Positions 1 to 7,871 of a stretch of DNA of 22,355 bases are shown in pieces; positions within the stretch are counted from its first letter, which is position 1; every line of letters begins with the position of its first letter. The notes beneath the pieces are model-generated. The model had not been told where the DNA came from. It worked only from the letters and a program-made list of their open reading frames with translations, and ran no database searches. The stretch spans positions 1-22,355 of the forward strand of contig CAUEYX010000046.1 of NCBI GenBank assembly GCA_959022495.1. The letters run 5' to 3'. Source of the DNA: an uncultured Lachnospiraceae bacterium. GTDB lineage: Bacteria; Bacillota; Clostridia; Lachnospirales; Lachnospiraceae. The translations under genes were made by a program, and so were the position numbers.

Positions 1-440
1 GGTTGTAACGCATCGCTCCGTCCGGGCCATAATACACTCTTTTCCCCGGAAGGTCATACCAGCCGGTTACCATTGCACCGCTCTGTATGTCAAAATAATA
101 CCATTTGCCGTCAATGTTCTGCTGGTTGTAACGCATCGCTCCGTCCGGGCCATAATACACTCTTTTCCCCGGAAGGTCGTACCAGCCAGTTGCCATTGCG
201 CCGGTCTGCGTGTCAAAATAATACCATTTTCCACCTATGTACTGCTGATCATATCTCATCGCTCCATCCGGGCCATAATATACTCTTTTCCCCGGAAGGT
301 CATACCAGCCTGTTATCATTGCACCGGTCTGTGTATCAAAACAATAGAACTTCCCGTCTATTTTCTGCTGCCCATACCGCATCGCTCCGTCCGGACCATA
401 ATACACTCTTTTCTCCGGAAGGTCATACCAGCCTGTCACC
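1..440 (-). repeat. Tandem 123-bp repeats encoding 41-residue cell-wall-binding units
   Basis: The string ggaaggtc recurs on the plus strand at 48, 171, 294 and 417, exactly 123 bp apart, inside near-identical units. Each encodes one unit of the form GWYDLPGKRVYYGPDGAMRY followed by a linker and GKWYYFDTQTGAM. This matches the aromatic choline/glucan-binding (CW_binding) repeat style. Variation between units is a few substitutions (Q/N/G/D before QQ, D/G before GK, W/F). The array continues past position 1, so total copy number is unknown. Confidence 0.9.
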
Positions 441-2063
441 ATATAGCCTGTTTCCCAGTCAAAATAGTAGTATTTTCCACTGATTTGTTTTTGTCCATAA
501 ACCTTTTTACCATTTTCGTAATAACAGGTATTTCCCTTACTATCTGTTTCCCATCTTCCCTTTGAGAGGTTAAGATATTTTGCAATTCCCGTGGCATCTG
601 CAACACCAAGCTGCTTTAATCCAGCCTCCGTCTTTAAAAATTTGTTAGCATCTCCGCTGTTTGAAATAAAGGCGTGTTCTACAATTATTCCTGGTATTCC
701 CTGTTCCTTGCAGTAAATCTGTACGCCAAAATAATCAGAAATTGATCCGTCTGGGTACATCTCATTAATTGTGGTATCCTTACTGTAGATCCCTCTGTCT
801 GACAATCCCAGTTTAACCAGTTCATCCAGAACAGCCTGTCCCAGTGTATGTCCTGCTGCTCCTACTGAATGTTTCCAACTGTAATTTGGAACAATCACTT
901 CCGCTCCATTCGCACTTGAAGCAACCGATGAATTTAAATGAAAACTGACAAAAATCTGCGCTCCGGCATTCGCCGCTGCCTGCACTCTTTTTTCAATACA
1001 TCCCACACCCCAGATACCATACGGGCACTCCGGGCCTGTCCTGGTCATATACACTGAAACTCCGGCATACTTTTCCAATTCTTCCTTACAGTAATTAGCA
1101 ATTTTAAGCGTAAGTTCTTCCTCTTTGAGGCCATTCCCCCTTGCGCCGGCATCACTGCTGTCATGCCCCGGATCAAGCGCAACCACAATATTTCCGGATC
1201 TTGCTGCCGGCGCAGCGCTAAAAGCAGCCACCCGGGCTGTATCTGCACTCACAGCATTAAGCGCATCAGCTATATTATTCTGAGCCTTCGGTACTCCATT
1301 CTCATCAATGGTAACAACCGAAGCCTCCACCTGCGCTTTCTCTTCTTCAGATACAGAATCAACTGGTTTTAATTCCTCAATCCCATCATACTCTCTATTG
1401 ACACCAAACTCAGCCACAACGCCCGCATTTTCCAGCACAATCACTTTGTCTTCTCTGTCATAATAATTCAGGCTTACTGCATGATAGATCCCAGTATACG
1501 CATCTCCTGTATATTCCTTTTCAAATAAATAAAGATGATCTGTCTGCTGTGACAGCTCCCACTCTTCCTGTATTCCCGATTCATTCTCAACAGTTAGTGT
1601 AATGTCCTCTGCTCCTGTAATCTTATCAGTAAGTGAGAATACTATCCTCTGCGTCCCTGGAGTTTCCAGATATGGGCTTTCGATGTAGACAAAATTAATC
1701 TCATTATCCCCTGCTTCATCGGAACCTTCGGCTGCGTCTCCAATGAGCTCAGGCCCACCCGCCGCTGACACTTCCCCTGTCTTCTCTGCCTCAGCCATCC
1801 CATTATCAGCCGATTCAGCTGAACCTTCCTCCGGCTGCTGGTCTTTCTCTGCTGCTGCCATACTGTCCGGCTCTTCACCACGCGCGTCGCTATTCTCTAA
1901 TATCTCTTCCTCATTTTGTGCGCTGCCTGACAAATCTTGCACTGCATCCTGGACATTTTCTTCATAGGTCACTGCCCCATACACGGCTTCTGCCGGAATG
2001 CTTCCTACGGCCATACAAATAAACAAAATACCGGCAGCAAATCTAGATAGTTTCTTCTTCATT
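1..2063 (-). CDS. Secreted N-acetylmuramoyl-L-alanine amidase with cell-wall-binding repeats; 3' partial, frameshifted in the signal peptide
   Basis: Zinc amidase (Amidase_3 family) expected to cleave the MurNAc-L-Ala bond of peptidoglycan outside the cell. Reading right to left: a signal peptide (MKKKLSRF, then AAGILFICMAVG), a Glu/Ala-rich linker, a beta-rich region of unknown role (about 1400-1690), and the catalytic domain (about 600-1180). The catalytic domain shows LDPGHDSSDAGA (zinc His), KEEELTLKIA (zinc Glu), VSFHLNSS (zinc His) and IIVEHAFISN (catalytic Glu). From about 540 down to 1 are aromatic GW/YYF cell-wall-binding repeats, which run off the window. ATG 2063 has a good Shine-Dalgarno sequence at 2076-2080 and encodes a typical basic N-terminus. 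However, a run of four T on the coding strand (2039-2042) puts the rest one base out of frame, and the ATG frame stops after about 34 codons. The main frame is open from 2059 to the window edge, and its first ATG is 2014. It follows the GerMN lipoprotein gene by 49 bp and is probably co-transcribed with it. Family call firm; intactness uncertain. Confidence 0.85.
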
Positions 2064-2112
2064 TTCTAATACTTCTCCTCTTTGTTTCTCTTCATTGTTT
2101 CTTCTTTTAATT

Positions 2113-2613
2113 CTAAAATTCCATTTTCCCGCTGTATCCATCAAAATCAGCCCCGTGAGAAGTTACAAAGGCCATCCCTTCCTGCGTCAGCCGAATTTCT
2201 TCACATTCATAAGCCTCAAGGTATGTATTGATAATACAGCCAATGATCTCTGTTTCTCCAGTCGTACCCGTACTTCGTATCCTGTCACCTGTCTCAGAAT
2301 TAAAATCCAGATCCAGCTTCTTTTCATCAACATCCACTTTCAGATTGAGCAGCTGACAATCTTCCGTCAAAATCCCTCTTTCTTTCAGAGCGTTCCAAAT
2401 GTCATACTCATCCTGGATCTCCACATTTTTTTCTGTTATCCCGCCAGTCTGATCATCCACATAATATATTGTAACAATTTGCGCTGCAGGAGCAGTTTCT
2501 GTTATCTCAACCTCATGTGAATCTTTTTTGTCTTGACTGCAGCCCGTGACAAAAAAAATAGATATGCCTGCAGACATGAGCATACATACAAAAAGATACC
2601 AATATTTTTTCAT
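2113..2613 (-). CDS. GerMN-domain lipoprotein
   Basis: A 166-residue predicted lipoprotein. The N-terminus is MKKYWYLF followed by a hydrophobic stretch and a lipobox FVTGC with Cys25, so it should be anchored to the outer face of the membrane. Residues about 45-160 (from VTIYYVDDQTGG through EEIRLTQEGMAF) resemble the GerMN domain first described in the B. subtilis germination/sporulation protein GerM. The exact ligand of that domain is not established; a peptidoglycan-related role is inferred. The open frame extends 25 codons further upstream, but ATG 2613 is chosen because AAGGGGGACAGT immediately before it supplies the ribosome binding site and because the lipoprotein signal starts there. 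It is the first gene after the promoter at 2641-2669 and precedes the amidase gene, suggesting a two-gene wall-remodelling unit. Confidence 0.8.
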   Translation of the reverse strand: MKKYWYLFVCMLMSAGISIFFVTGCSQDKKDSHEVEITETAPAAQIVTIYYVDDQTGGITEKNVEIQDEYDIWNALKERGILTEDCQLLNLKVDVDEKKLDLDFNSETGDRIRSTGTTGETEIIGCIINTYLEAYECEEIRLTQEGMAFVTSHGADFDGYSGKMEF

Positions 2614-2640
2614 ACTGTCCCCCTTACTTATAAAATAGTT

Positions 2641-2669
2641 TTTATACCCTAACGTATTGATATTATCAA
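2641..2669 (-). promoter_or_regulatory. Sigma-A-type promoter for the GerMN lipoprotein-amidase pair
   Basis: On the minus strand, TTGATA (2664-2669) and TATAAA (2641-2646) are separated by exactly 17 bp. Transcription would start about 20 bp upstream of ATG 2613, leaving just enough leader for the ribosome binding site. It lies downstream of the hairpin at 2721-2755, which is consistent with a new transcription unit. Confidence 0.7.
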
Positions 2670-2720
2670 TTAACCAATAAATTTTCAATGGGAAAATTAA
2701 GGCATTTAATCCTCAGACAA

Positions 2721-2755
2721 AGAGCAGGTATGATTTCATCTTTCATGCCTGCTCT
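2721..2755 (-). terminator. Hairpin terminator after the LCP gene
   Basis: AGAGCAGGTATGA (2721-2733) pairs with TCATGCCTGCTCT (2743-2755), with one G-U pair and a 9-nt loop. It lies 10 bp past the stop codon of the LCP gene. The following T tract on the minus strand is short and interrupted (TTTGTCTG), so termination strength is uncertain. The strong stem and its place between two transcription units support the call. Confidence 0.65.
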
Positions 2756-2765
2756 CTATAACTTT

Positions 2766-4319
2766 TTAATTCAGTTGTTCTCCTTCTGACAGTGTCCTTC
2801 CCTCTTCTACTACATTTATCAAATCAATAATTTCGTCTACCACCGTTTCATCTGGATATATCACAAATGCCAAATCTTCTGGCATAGAGTACGAATAGTC
2901 CTCACCATCAAACCCTGATGCTGCCACTGACTGAATCATCCACTCTGCTCCTGTATTAAGCTGATATTTTACAAGAGAATTCAGCTGCCCCTGTGATATG
3001 TTCGTTTCTACACCCTCTCCAACCTGATTAAGAATACTTCCCGCTTTCAAGAGCATTGTTGGAGAAAGTACTTTCTTAAGCATTCCCGTTATCACTGCCT
3101 GCTGGTTCTTCCCCCGCTGATTATCTCCGTCTACCAGATTATGACGCTCACGGCAGAATGCCAGTGCCTGCTGTCCGTCAAAATGATTCATGCCTTCCTG
3201 GACTTCCATCTCATATCCAGACTCCCAGCCCGTAGCAAACGCATAATCCGAATAAACATCCACACCGCCCAGGATATCAACAATTTCGATCAAAGAGGTA
3301 AAATTCAGTCGTACATAATAATTAATATCTGTCTCATACAGTTCCCCGAGAGTCTCCATAGAAGCATCAATGCCATATGTCCCCGCATGGGTCAGCTTGT
3401 CATTCATTCCATTTGAAATACCCGGTATAGGCACAAAATAATCTCTCGGCGTAGTAACAAGAAGAATCTGATGAGTCGTTGGATTTACAACCGCAATGAT
3501 ATTCACATCACTGCGTATGGAATCTCTCCCCTCATCATCCCGGTCATCCCCGTACACATCCAGTCCACTGATATATACGGTAAACGGCTTTTTCGTCAAG
3601 CTGTCGTCTTCCTCTGCTCCTCCAAAATTAAGTTTCGTTTCAATTTCATGCTTATATAGAATTTTAATTTGATCGCTGTACCCTTCCACTGACTCATCCA
3701 TCAGCTCCGTATAAGCCTGATTGTAAACAATTGCCTGTACCTCGCCGGACATAAGGGCCTGTGCCTGATCCTGAACGGAGTCATACTCTGTCATATCAAG
3801 GTCATTGACACCAAGCTGGTCCTCGATATCAAGCACTGCCGACTGCATATTATCCGCACCCTGTGAGAATTGGACACCATAGGCATAATCCACCGTTTCC
3901 TCCAGCGTCTCCGCCGGGTCATCTGCAAGCACAGCTACCACCATTCTGTCTACTTTTGTTCCTCCGCTCGTAATCATTGCAAACATATCGTTGGTTTTTG
4001 CCACATAATAAGTGCCTGCGGCGAGTACAGCAACCATAAAAATACTATACAGCTTTCCGGTAATTCCCCGTTTCTTCCTTGCGGCCTGTGATACGAACGT
4101 TATACACCACAGGAAAAAGAGGATCATCGCCACTAATCCAAGATATTTCATAGGAAGCATATCCAGCAGAACCACAACTACCATAAATACCAGGCTCACT
4201 AATGCCTGGAGAACCAGGCAGAAATTTCCAAACTTATTTTTTCCCGGGCGCACACTTCCCTGTCTTCTATTCCTATTATTTTGTCCGCTTCTCTCGGATG
4301 CGCTGCGTCTTTTTGCCAT
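2766..4319 (-). CDS. LytR-CpsA-Psr (LCP) family cell-wall glycopolymer transferase
   Basis: A 517-residue membrane protein. It has a basic cytoplasmic N-terminus (about residues 1-35), three hydrophobic segments (about 35-120), an extracytoplasmic accessory region, and an LCP domain at about 250-430. Diagnostic LCP signatures are RDSIRSDVNII, TTPRDYFVPIP, GMNDKLTHAGTYG, and FCRERHNLVDGDNQRGKNQQ with its Arg/Asp cluster. LCP enzymes transfer undecaprenyl-linked glycopolymers (teichoic acid or capsule) to peptidoglycan; which polymer is handled here cannot be told. ATG 4319 is preferred over a TTG two codons upstream because AAGGA sits 9 bp before it. It is the last gene of the probable cdaA operon, 75 bp after the nucleotidyltransferase gene, and is followed by a hairpin. 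Confidence 0.9.
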   Translation of the reverse strand: MAKRRSASERSGQNNRNRRQGSVRPGKNKFGNFCLVLQALVSLVFMVVVVLLDMLPMKYLGLVAMILFFLWCITFVSQAARKKRGITGKLYSIFMVAVLAAGTYYVAKTNDMFAMITSGGTKVDRMVVAVLADDPAETLEETVDYAYGVQFSQGADNMQSAVLDIEDQLGVNDLDMTEYDSVQDQAQALMSGEVQAIVYNQAYTELMDESVEGYSDQIKILYKHEIETKLNFGGAEEDDSLTKKPFTVYISGLDVYGDDRDDEGRDSIRSDVNIIAVVNPTTHQILLVTTPRDYFVPIPGISNGMNDKLTHAGTYGIDASMETLGELYETDINYYVRLNFTSLIEIVDILGGVDVYSDYAFATGWESGYEMEVQEGMNHFDGQQALAFCRERHNLVDGDNQRGKNQQAVITGMLKKVLSPTMLLKAGSILNQVGEGVETNISQGQLNSLVKYQLNTGAEWMIQSVAASGFDGEDYSYSMPEDLAFVIYPDETVVDEIIDLINVVEEGRTLSEGEQLN

Positions 4320-4394
4320 TATCAATAATCCTTTTCTTACTTATCATTTGAACCGCTGCACATGTCACACCTTCCCTGCGTGCCTGCACTGTCT

Positions 4395-5312
4395 TCACTG
4401 AAACAATGCAGCCGGGTAGGCGCCACGCTCTATCAAGTCTCTCACCGCGCTCATCACAGCTTCTCTGTCCTCTTTGTATGTCACGCCAAACCACTGGTCA
4501 TCTGACTTTAAGACTTTTACACTGATCACTCCCTCTTCCAGTAGATTCCCGATAATGGTCGGAAGCAGATACTCTGCTTTCAAATCTGTGTCCGGGGTCT
4601 CTCTGAGGAACTTTTCAAACCCTGTCCCCAACATCTCAAAGAATGCAGGTGTAAGCCCCCACATATTCATGGATACCGGGGTCTCTTCGTCGAGCTCCTC
4701 TTCTTTCCCCTCCTGCTTTACGACAGCGCGGGTGCCATCTTTCTCGATATTGCGGGTTTCCACAATCTTAGTGAGCATATGCTGGTCATTCACCATGCAG
4801 AGTCCTCTTGTCACGCCTCCATTATCGCTGAGCGTGTTCTTCAATACAAAACCGACCATACAGACTTGTATTTTACCAGTATCAGGCAGGCTTGTCAAAT
4901 AATGATACGCTTCACAGAAAGCGCTCTTGCCATAATAGTCATCCGCGTTTATCACAAGGAAAGGAGAATCTACCACATCTTTACAGCACAGGATCGCCTG
5001 CCCGGTTCCCCATGGTTTTGTCCTGCCGGGAAATTTTTCTCTGTATTCTTCCGGGATATCGTCCAGCTCCTGATACACATAAGCGACTTCTGCCTGTTTC
5101 TCGATCCGGTTTCCAATCACTTCTTTAAAGTCTTTCTCCAGATCTTTCCTGATTACAAAGACAATTTTGTCAAATCCTGCTTCCAGAGCGTCATAAATCG
5201 AGTAATCCATAATGATCTCCCCGCCCGGTCCCACCGGAGCGAGCTGCTTAATTCCGCCCCCGAACCTGCTGCCGATACCTGCCGCCATGATCACTAGTGC
5301 AGCTTTTGCCAT
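4395..5312 (-). CDS. Sugar-phosphate nucleotidyltransferase family protein
   Basis: A 305-residue cytosolic enzyme of the NTP-transferase (Rossmann-like) family, which makes NDP-sugars from NTP and sugar 1-phosphate. The N-terminal nucleotide-binding signature is MAAGIGSRFGGGIKQLAPVG at about residues 9-28. A KPWGTGQAIL segment lies near residue 100, and VINADDYYG at about 120 carries the expected metal-binding Asp region. The specific sugar and nucleotide cannot be deduced. ATG 5312 is well placed after AGGAGGAAAGGATT. It lies between ptsH and the LCP gene, so a role in supplying precursors for a wall glycopolymer is a reasonable inference but unproven. Confidence 0.8.
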   Translation of the reverse strand: MAKAALVIMAAGIGSRFGGGIKQLAPVGPGGEIIMDYSIYDALEAGFDKIVFVIRKDLEKDFKEVIGNRIEKQAEVAYVYQELDDIPEEYREKFPGRTKPWGTGQAILCCKDVVDSPFLVINADDYYGKSAFCEAYHYLTSLPDTGKIQVCMVGFVLKNTLSDNGGVTRGLCMVNDQHMLTKIVETRNIEKDGTRAVVKQEGKEEELDEETPVSMNMWGLTPAFFEMLGTGFEKFLRETPDTDLKAEYLLPTIIGNLLEEGVISVKVLKSDDQWFGVTYKEDREAVMSAVRDLIERGAYPAALFQ

Positions 5313-5360
5313 AATCCTTTCCTCCTTTTCACACTATTTTCCCTTATTCACTCTCCAAAC

Positions 5361-5636
5361 CTACTCTCCCAGCCCATCTTCTACAAGCTGTATCATCGTG
5401 TTCAGAGCATCCTCCTCATCTGTACCCTCACATACAATCTCGATCTCATCCCCGCTTTTAATACATGACCCAAGCACGCTGAGCACGCTTTTCGCATTCG
5501 CCGTTACATCCTCATATCTTGTCTTTTTTTTAACTGTAATCTTACAATCAAACTGCATCGCTGTCTTGCAGAACAGCCCTGCTGGTCTCAGATGAAGTCC
5601 TGTTGGATTCTTGATCTTAACTTTTCCGTTAACCAT
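5361..5636 (-). CDS. ptsH: HPr family phosphocarrier protein
   Basis: A 91-residue HPr-fold protein. The active-site motif GLHLRPA gives phospho-acceptor His15, replacing the more usual GLHARPA. NAKSVLSVLGSC gives Ser50, at the place of the regulatory Ser46 of Bacillus HPr that is phosphorylated by HPr kinase. His15 argues against Crh, which has Gln there. The C-terminus EDGLGE is typical. Length is slightly above the usual 85-88 residues because of an insertion around residue 40. HPr carries phosphate from enzyme I to PTS permeases and, when Ser-phosphorylated, acts with CcpA. No ptsI lies beside it; it sits 71 bp after cdaR and 48 bp before the nucleotidyltransferase gene. AAGGAG lies 9 bp before the start. 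Confidence 0.88.
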   Translation of the reverse strand: MVNGKVKIKNPTGLHLRPAGLFCKTAMQFDCKITVKKKTRYEDVTANAKSVLSVLGSCIKSGDEIEIVCEGTDEEDALNTMIQLVEDGLGE

Positions 5637-5707
5637 CCATATCCACTCCTTCTTGTTTTGTCAAATAGCTTCCTGTCTGAATGCTGTTGAGGAACCCCTG
5701 CTCTCTG

Positions 5708-6991
5708 CTATTCTTCACCCTGGCCGCCCGGATTCTCTTCCACTGTTTTTTCGACCAGAGTCAGCTGTACAGACACCTGTCCGTCCAGGCTGATCCCTGA
5801 TGGAAGGTTTACTCTGACAGGAATGTCATATGTCCCCGGTTTCGTATAATTTGTAAGATCCACGGAGACAGCATTGCTGATATCCAATGTGTCGAGCTGT
5901 GCCTCATCTCCGGTAAAACGGAGGGCAATCTCTGCGTCCGGCTGATAACTCACCTGGAGATTCTCCGCCAGATTGTTGATTTTAATAGAACTAACCATAA
6001 AGTCGATCGTAAGTGTGCCTTCCTTTTCGATCTTTACGGTAACTTTAATATCTCCCGCATTTTCCTCGACCAGGCTGATCCCCTCCGGAAGGTAAGGCGT
6101 TATATTTACTGTCATCTCAATCGCCTGGGACGCGCCGCTGATATCAATCACAGAGCCCGGTATTTGTATTTCGTTCACACCGGCAAGGACATCGCTCTTT
6201 CCACACAGCTGCACGCTTTCCGGCGTGCTGACACATCCAGTATATTTATATCCATCAGCCGGCGAGCCTGTTACGCCAAACACCACGGCAACACTTTTCA
6301 CCTTAAGAATCTCAATCGATACAGCGAGCCCGTCCTCCCCGATATTGTTCTCAATCTGAGTTTGATTCAATTCATTTCCATTTGAGTCATACAGCACGAG
6401 TTCCGCCTGCTGCACGGTATCTTCTGTGAGGCCTTCCACATTCACCAGCGCCTCTGCCCGGTCTACCTGTGCCAGCACGGACTCCGCGCCGGTTATGGTG
6501 ACCTGGTCCGGTTCAACAGATACATCCCCGAGAATATAACCGTCTGCCGGTTTAATTCCTTCTGTCTCCACTGCCAGGGACAGAACTTTCTTTCCTGACT
6601 TCTCTCTCTGAATCGTCAGGTTCCTCGGAATGGCTTCCGCGGTAATATCCTCTCCGCTGTATCCGTCAATCGTTACCTTTATCGGCACCAGCCGCCCGGT
6701 AGAATCGATTTCCTTAATATCCGCTGTTGCTATGATCTCACTGCTTTTGAGCTTCTGGCGCACTTCACGGGTGGCATTTACTACCACTGTCACCGTCTGG
6801 TCTCCTTCAACCTGGTATACTTCCCCGGCAGAGGTTATAATATCAGCGTTTAAGATCTGTACGGGGATATTCCTGAATGTGCTGCTGCCCACCGGATCAT
6901 CCAGATTTACTACTATGATCCAGAGAAACACTGCAAAGATGAACGCAATGATCTTTAATCCCAAATTCGTTGTAAGCTTGTACTTTTTCAT
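5708..6991 (-). CDS. cdaR: YbbR-domain protein, CdaR-type regulator of CdaA
   Basis: A 427-residue protein with one N-terminal membrane anchor (LKIIAFIFAVFLWIIVVNLD, about residues 11-30) followed by an extracytoplasmic region of repeated YbbR beta-domains; recurring phrases such as EGIKPADGYILGDVSV fit the family. In Firmicutes, YbbR/CdaR proteins bind and modulate the diadenylate cyclase CdaA encoded next to them. ATG 6991 is chosen over ATG 7003: it gives a classical MKKYKLTTNLGLK start, has GGATGG about 8 bp upstream, and creates a 4-bp ATGA overlap with the cdaA stop, indicating translational coupling. The C-terminus is short and acidic (VEENPGGQGEE). Confidence 0.88.
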   Translation of the reverse strand: MKKYKLTTNLGLKIIAFIFAVFLWIIVVNLDDPVGSSTFRNIPVQILNADIITSAGEVYQVEGDQTVTVVVNATREVRQKLKSSEIIATADIKEIDSTGRLVPIKVTIDGYSGEDITAEAIPRNLTIQREKSGKKVLSLAVETEGIKPADGYILGDVSVEPDQVTITGAESVLAQVDRAEALVNVEGLTEDTVQQAELVLYDSNGNELNQTQIENNIGEDGLAVSIEILKVKSVAVVFGVTGSPADGYKYTGCVSTPESVQLCGKSDVLAGVNEIQIPGSVIDISGASQAIEMTVNITPYLPEGISLVEENAGDIKVTVKIEKEGTLTIDFMVSSIKINNLAENLQVSYQPDAEIALRFTGDEAQLDTLDISNAVSVDLTNYTKPGTYDIPVRVNLPSGISLDGQVSVQLTLVEKTVEENPGGQGEE

Positions 6992-7851
6992 TTTCTGCGC
7001 CATCCTTTCCGTATAGTAAATCTTTTCTGCTCAGACTTCCTATACTGAATCTGGCTCAGCATCTCCCTCAGCTCCTCGCGCCTGATCCCGCGCGTAAGCC
7101 TGCCGCCTGCTGCCGCTGATACAAGCCCTGTCTCCTCTGAGACAACGATCACTAGCGCGTCGCATACCTCGCTCATTCCCAAGGCTGCCCTGTGTCTCGT
7201 CCCCAGATCCTTGCTGATTGACATATTGTCTGAAAGGGGCAGATAACATGTTGCTGATGTGATCCGGTCTCCCCGTATAATGACAGCACCGTCATGGAGA
7301 GGGGTGTTATGTTCAAAAATATTGATCAGCACCTGTGAGGATACTTTGCAGTCCAGCTCTATACCCGTCATCTCATACTCGTTAAGCCGGATCGCCTGCT
7401 CCACTACAATGAGAGCGCCTGTGCACACGCTGCCCATCTCATAACACGCTCGGACAATACTGTCCGCAGTCTCATCCGAAAAGCGTTCATTGTCCCGGTT
7501 TTTATCAAATGGATTAATACTGTTCAGCAGGTTTTTCTCTCCCAGTTTCTCCAGGGCACGCCTTAACTCCGGCTGGAACACAACCACAGCCGCAATCGCC
7601 AGCACATTAATGGACTGGGCTGCCAGGTACAAAATGGTATGCATCTGAAAGATCCATGCCAGAAGAATAAACACGCCCAGCATGATAATGCCCCGCAGAA
7701 GCATCCATGCTTTTGTATTTTTAATCCACAGCATGATCTCGTAAACGATCACCGTAATAATCAGAATCTCAATAATATCCATGATCTGGACCCTGGGAAA
7801 ATACATGCCGCGTGTATAATTGTCAACAAAATTTCTCAGCCAGTCTATCAT
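6988..7851 (-). CDS. cdaA: Diadenylate cyclase CdaA (c-di-AMP synthase)
   Basis: A 287-residue membrane enzyme that condenses two ATP into cyclic di-AMP, a second messenger controlling potassium/osmotic balance and wall integrity. Three hydrophobic segments occupy about residues 20-90. The DAC domain follows, with both family signatures: DGAVIIRG (DGA) and GTRHRAALG (RHR). ATG 7851 is chosen over the GTG at 7863 because AAGGCGGTG is suitably spaced from the ATG and would overlap the GTG. The 337-residue membrane protein gene ends 21 bp upstream, and cdaR overlaps at the 3' end. In Bacillus, cdaA-cdaR is followed by glmM; here ptsH follows and no glmM appears in the window. Confidence 0.95.
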   Translation of the reverse strand: MIDWLRNFVDNYTRGMYFPRVQIMDIIEILIITVIVYEIMLWIKNTKAWMLLRGIIMLGVFILLAWIFQMHTILYLAAQSINVLAIAAVVVFQPELRRALEKLGEKNLLNSINPFDKNRDNERFSDETADSIVRACYEMGSVCTGALIVVEQAIRLNEYEMTGIELDCKVSSQVLINIFEHNTPLHDGAVIIRGDRITSATCYLPLSDNMSISKDLGTRHRAALGMSEVCDALVIVVSEETGLVSAAAGGRLTRGIRREELREMLSQIQYRKSEQKRFTIRKGWRRK

Positions 7852-7871
7852 ACTGTGTGTCACCGCCTTAT

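Noticed and set aside
1..480. Regularly spaced repeats that could be read as a CRISPR-like array or surface repeat cassette
   Set aside because: Repeats are contiguous 123-bp coding units in frame with the amidase, with no unique spacers between them.
2614..2688. Upstream extension of the GerMN lipoprotein to position 2688
   Set aside because: The extra 25 codons overlap the -10/-35 elements and precede a complete lipoprotein signal with its own ribosome binding site.
5636..5664. TTGACA-17-TATGGA promoter-like pair before ptsH
   Set aside because: The -10 would overlap the ptsH start codon and the spacer contains its ribosome binding site, so it cannot drive translated ptsH mRNA.
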